The translations under genes were made by a program, and so were the position numbers. Below the pieces are notes generated by a model that saw only the letters and a program-made list of their open reading frames with translations, had not been told where the DNA came from and searched no databases. Of a stretch of 64,000 bases of DNA, positions 63,969-64,000 are shown one piece after another. The first letter of the stretch is position 1, and every line of letters begins with the position of its first letter. Source of the DNA: Streptomyces sp. NRRL F-5135 (lineage in GTDB: Bacteria > Actinomycetota > Actinomycetes > Streptomycetales > Streptomycetaceae); assembly GCF_000719775.1 (NCBI RefSeq), contig NZ_JOHR01000001.1:434001-498000 (forward strand). Reading direction: 5' to 3'.

Positions 63969-64000
63969 TCACGCCTTCGCGGTCCGCTTCCTCGCGCCGC
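63969..64000 (-). CDS. Possible C-terminal end of a gene cut by the window edge
   Basis: On the minus strand the window edge reads ARKRTAKA followed by TGA at 63969-63971. A basic Lys/Arg/Ala tail of this kind is common at the C-terminus of actinobacterial DNA- or RNA-binding proteins. Too short to identify. Confidence 0.3.
   Translation of the reverse strand, partial: GARKRTAKA

Noticed and set aside
63781..63972. 63-aa minus-strand ORF near the right edge
   Set aside because: Pro/Arg/Gly-rich low complexity with no ribosome site.

Overview
The window is very GC-rich with strong third-position G/C bias, frequent GTG starts and genes packed on both strands. Several protein types are typical of Streptomyces (DUF6332, DUF6421, DUF6643, DUF6986, Rv1733c-like, DUF5134, NHLM-type peptide exporters). 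It most likely comes from a Streptomyces or close relative, in chromosome outside the conserved core. No tRNA, rRNA, CRISPR array or phage block was seen.

Layout. 0-3 kb: the 3' part of a hybrid-kinase/AraC regulator whose signalling residues look lost, convergent with a secreted pectinesterase. 3.0-3.2 kb: a 167-bp MITE-like element with 28-bp terminal inverted repeats. 3.2-9.7 kb (minus strand): a compact peptide-export operon, made of a 67-aa double-glycine precursor with a Val/Gly-rich Cys-free core, an HlyD-like adaptor, a C39-peptidase ABC exporter and an NHLM-type ABC subunit. No modification enzyme lies beside it. 10.3-16.4 kb: a sugar module (AraA/FucI-like isomerase and a 1386-aa GH106-like glycosidase) with two LacI-type operator-like sites upstream. 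With the pectinesterase this suggests use of pectin or rhamnogalacturonan.

16.5-29.7 kb: Lrp regulator/DUF2000 divergent pair, SDR, NUDIX-LacI pair, apolipoprotein N-acyltransferase, a membrane protein, an Asp/Glu racemase, an HpnB-like glycosyltransferase, a two-domain TerD protein, DUF6643, a MOSC protein and an Rv1733c-like membrane protein. 30-35 kb: a beta-helix protein fused to a CbxX-type AAA ATPase, facing a large membrane protein with a lipase-like GHSQG motif. 35.4-46 kb: DeoR, SRPBCC, CysK2-like PLP enzyme, a small PH-like protein, HATPase anti-sigma-type protein, ROK regulator, DUF6332, geranylgeranyl reductase-like flavoprotein, M20 peptidase, P-loop/NUDIX fusion and a 58-aa protein.

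46-58 kb: ROK sugar kinase and divergent LacI regulator sharing a palindromic operator, DUF6986 aldolase-like protein, etfB-etfA, thioredoxin, PlsC-type acyltransferase, a gene remnant beside a perfect hairpin, the DUF6421-SDR-threonine aldolase operon and a glycerophosphodiesterase. 58-64 kb: GNAT, DUF5134 membrane protein, M56 peptidase, PAP2 phosphatase, HAD hydrolase, coiled-coil protein and a 44-aa ORF.

The best candidate for an undescribed system is the 3.2-9.7 kb peptide-export operon. Next are the beta-helix/AAA fusion, the MITE-like element and the degenerate hybrid regulator. All functions are inferred from motifs and family memory; no database search was run.
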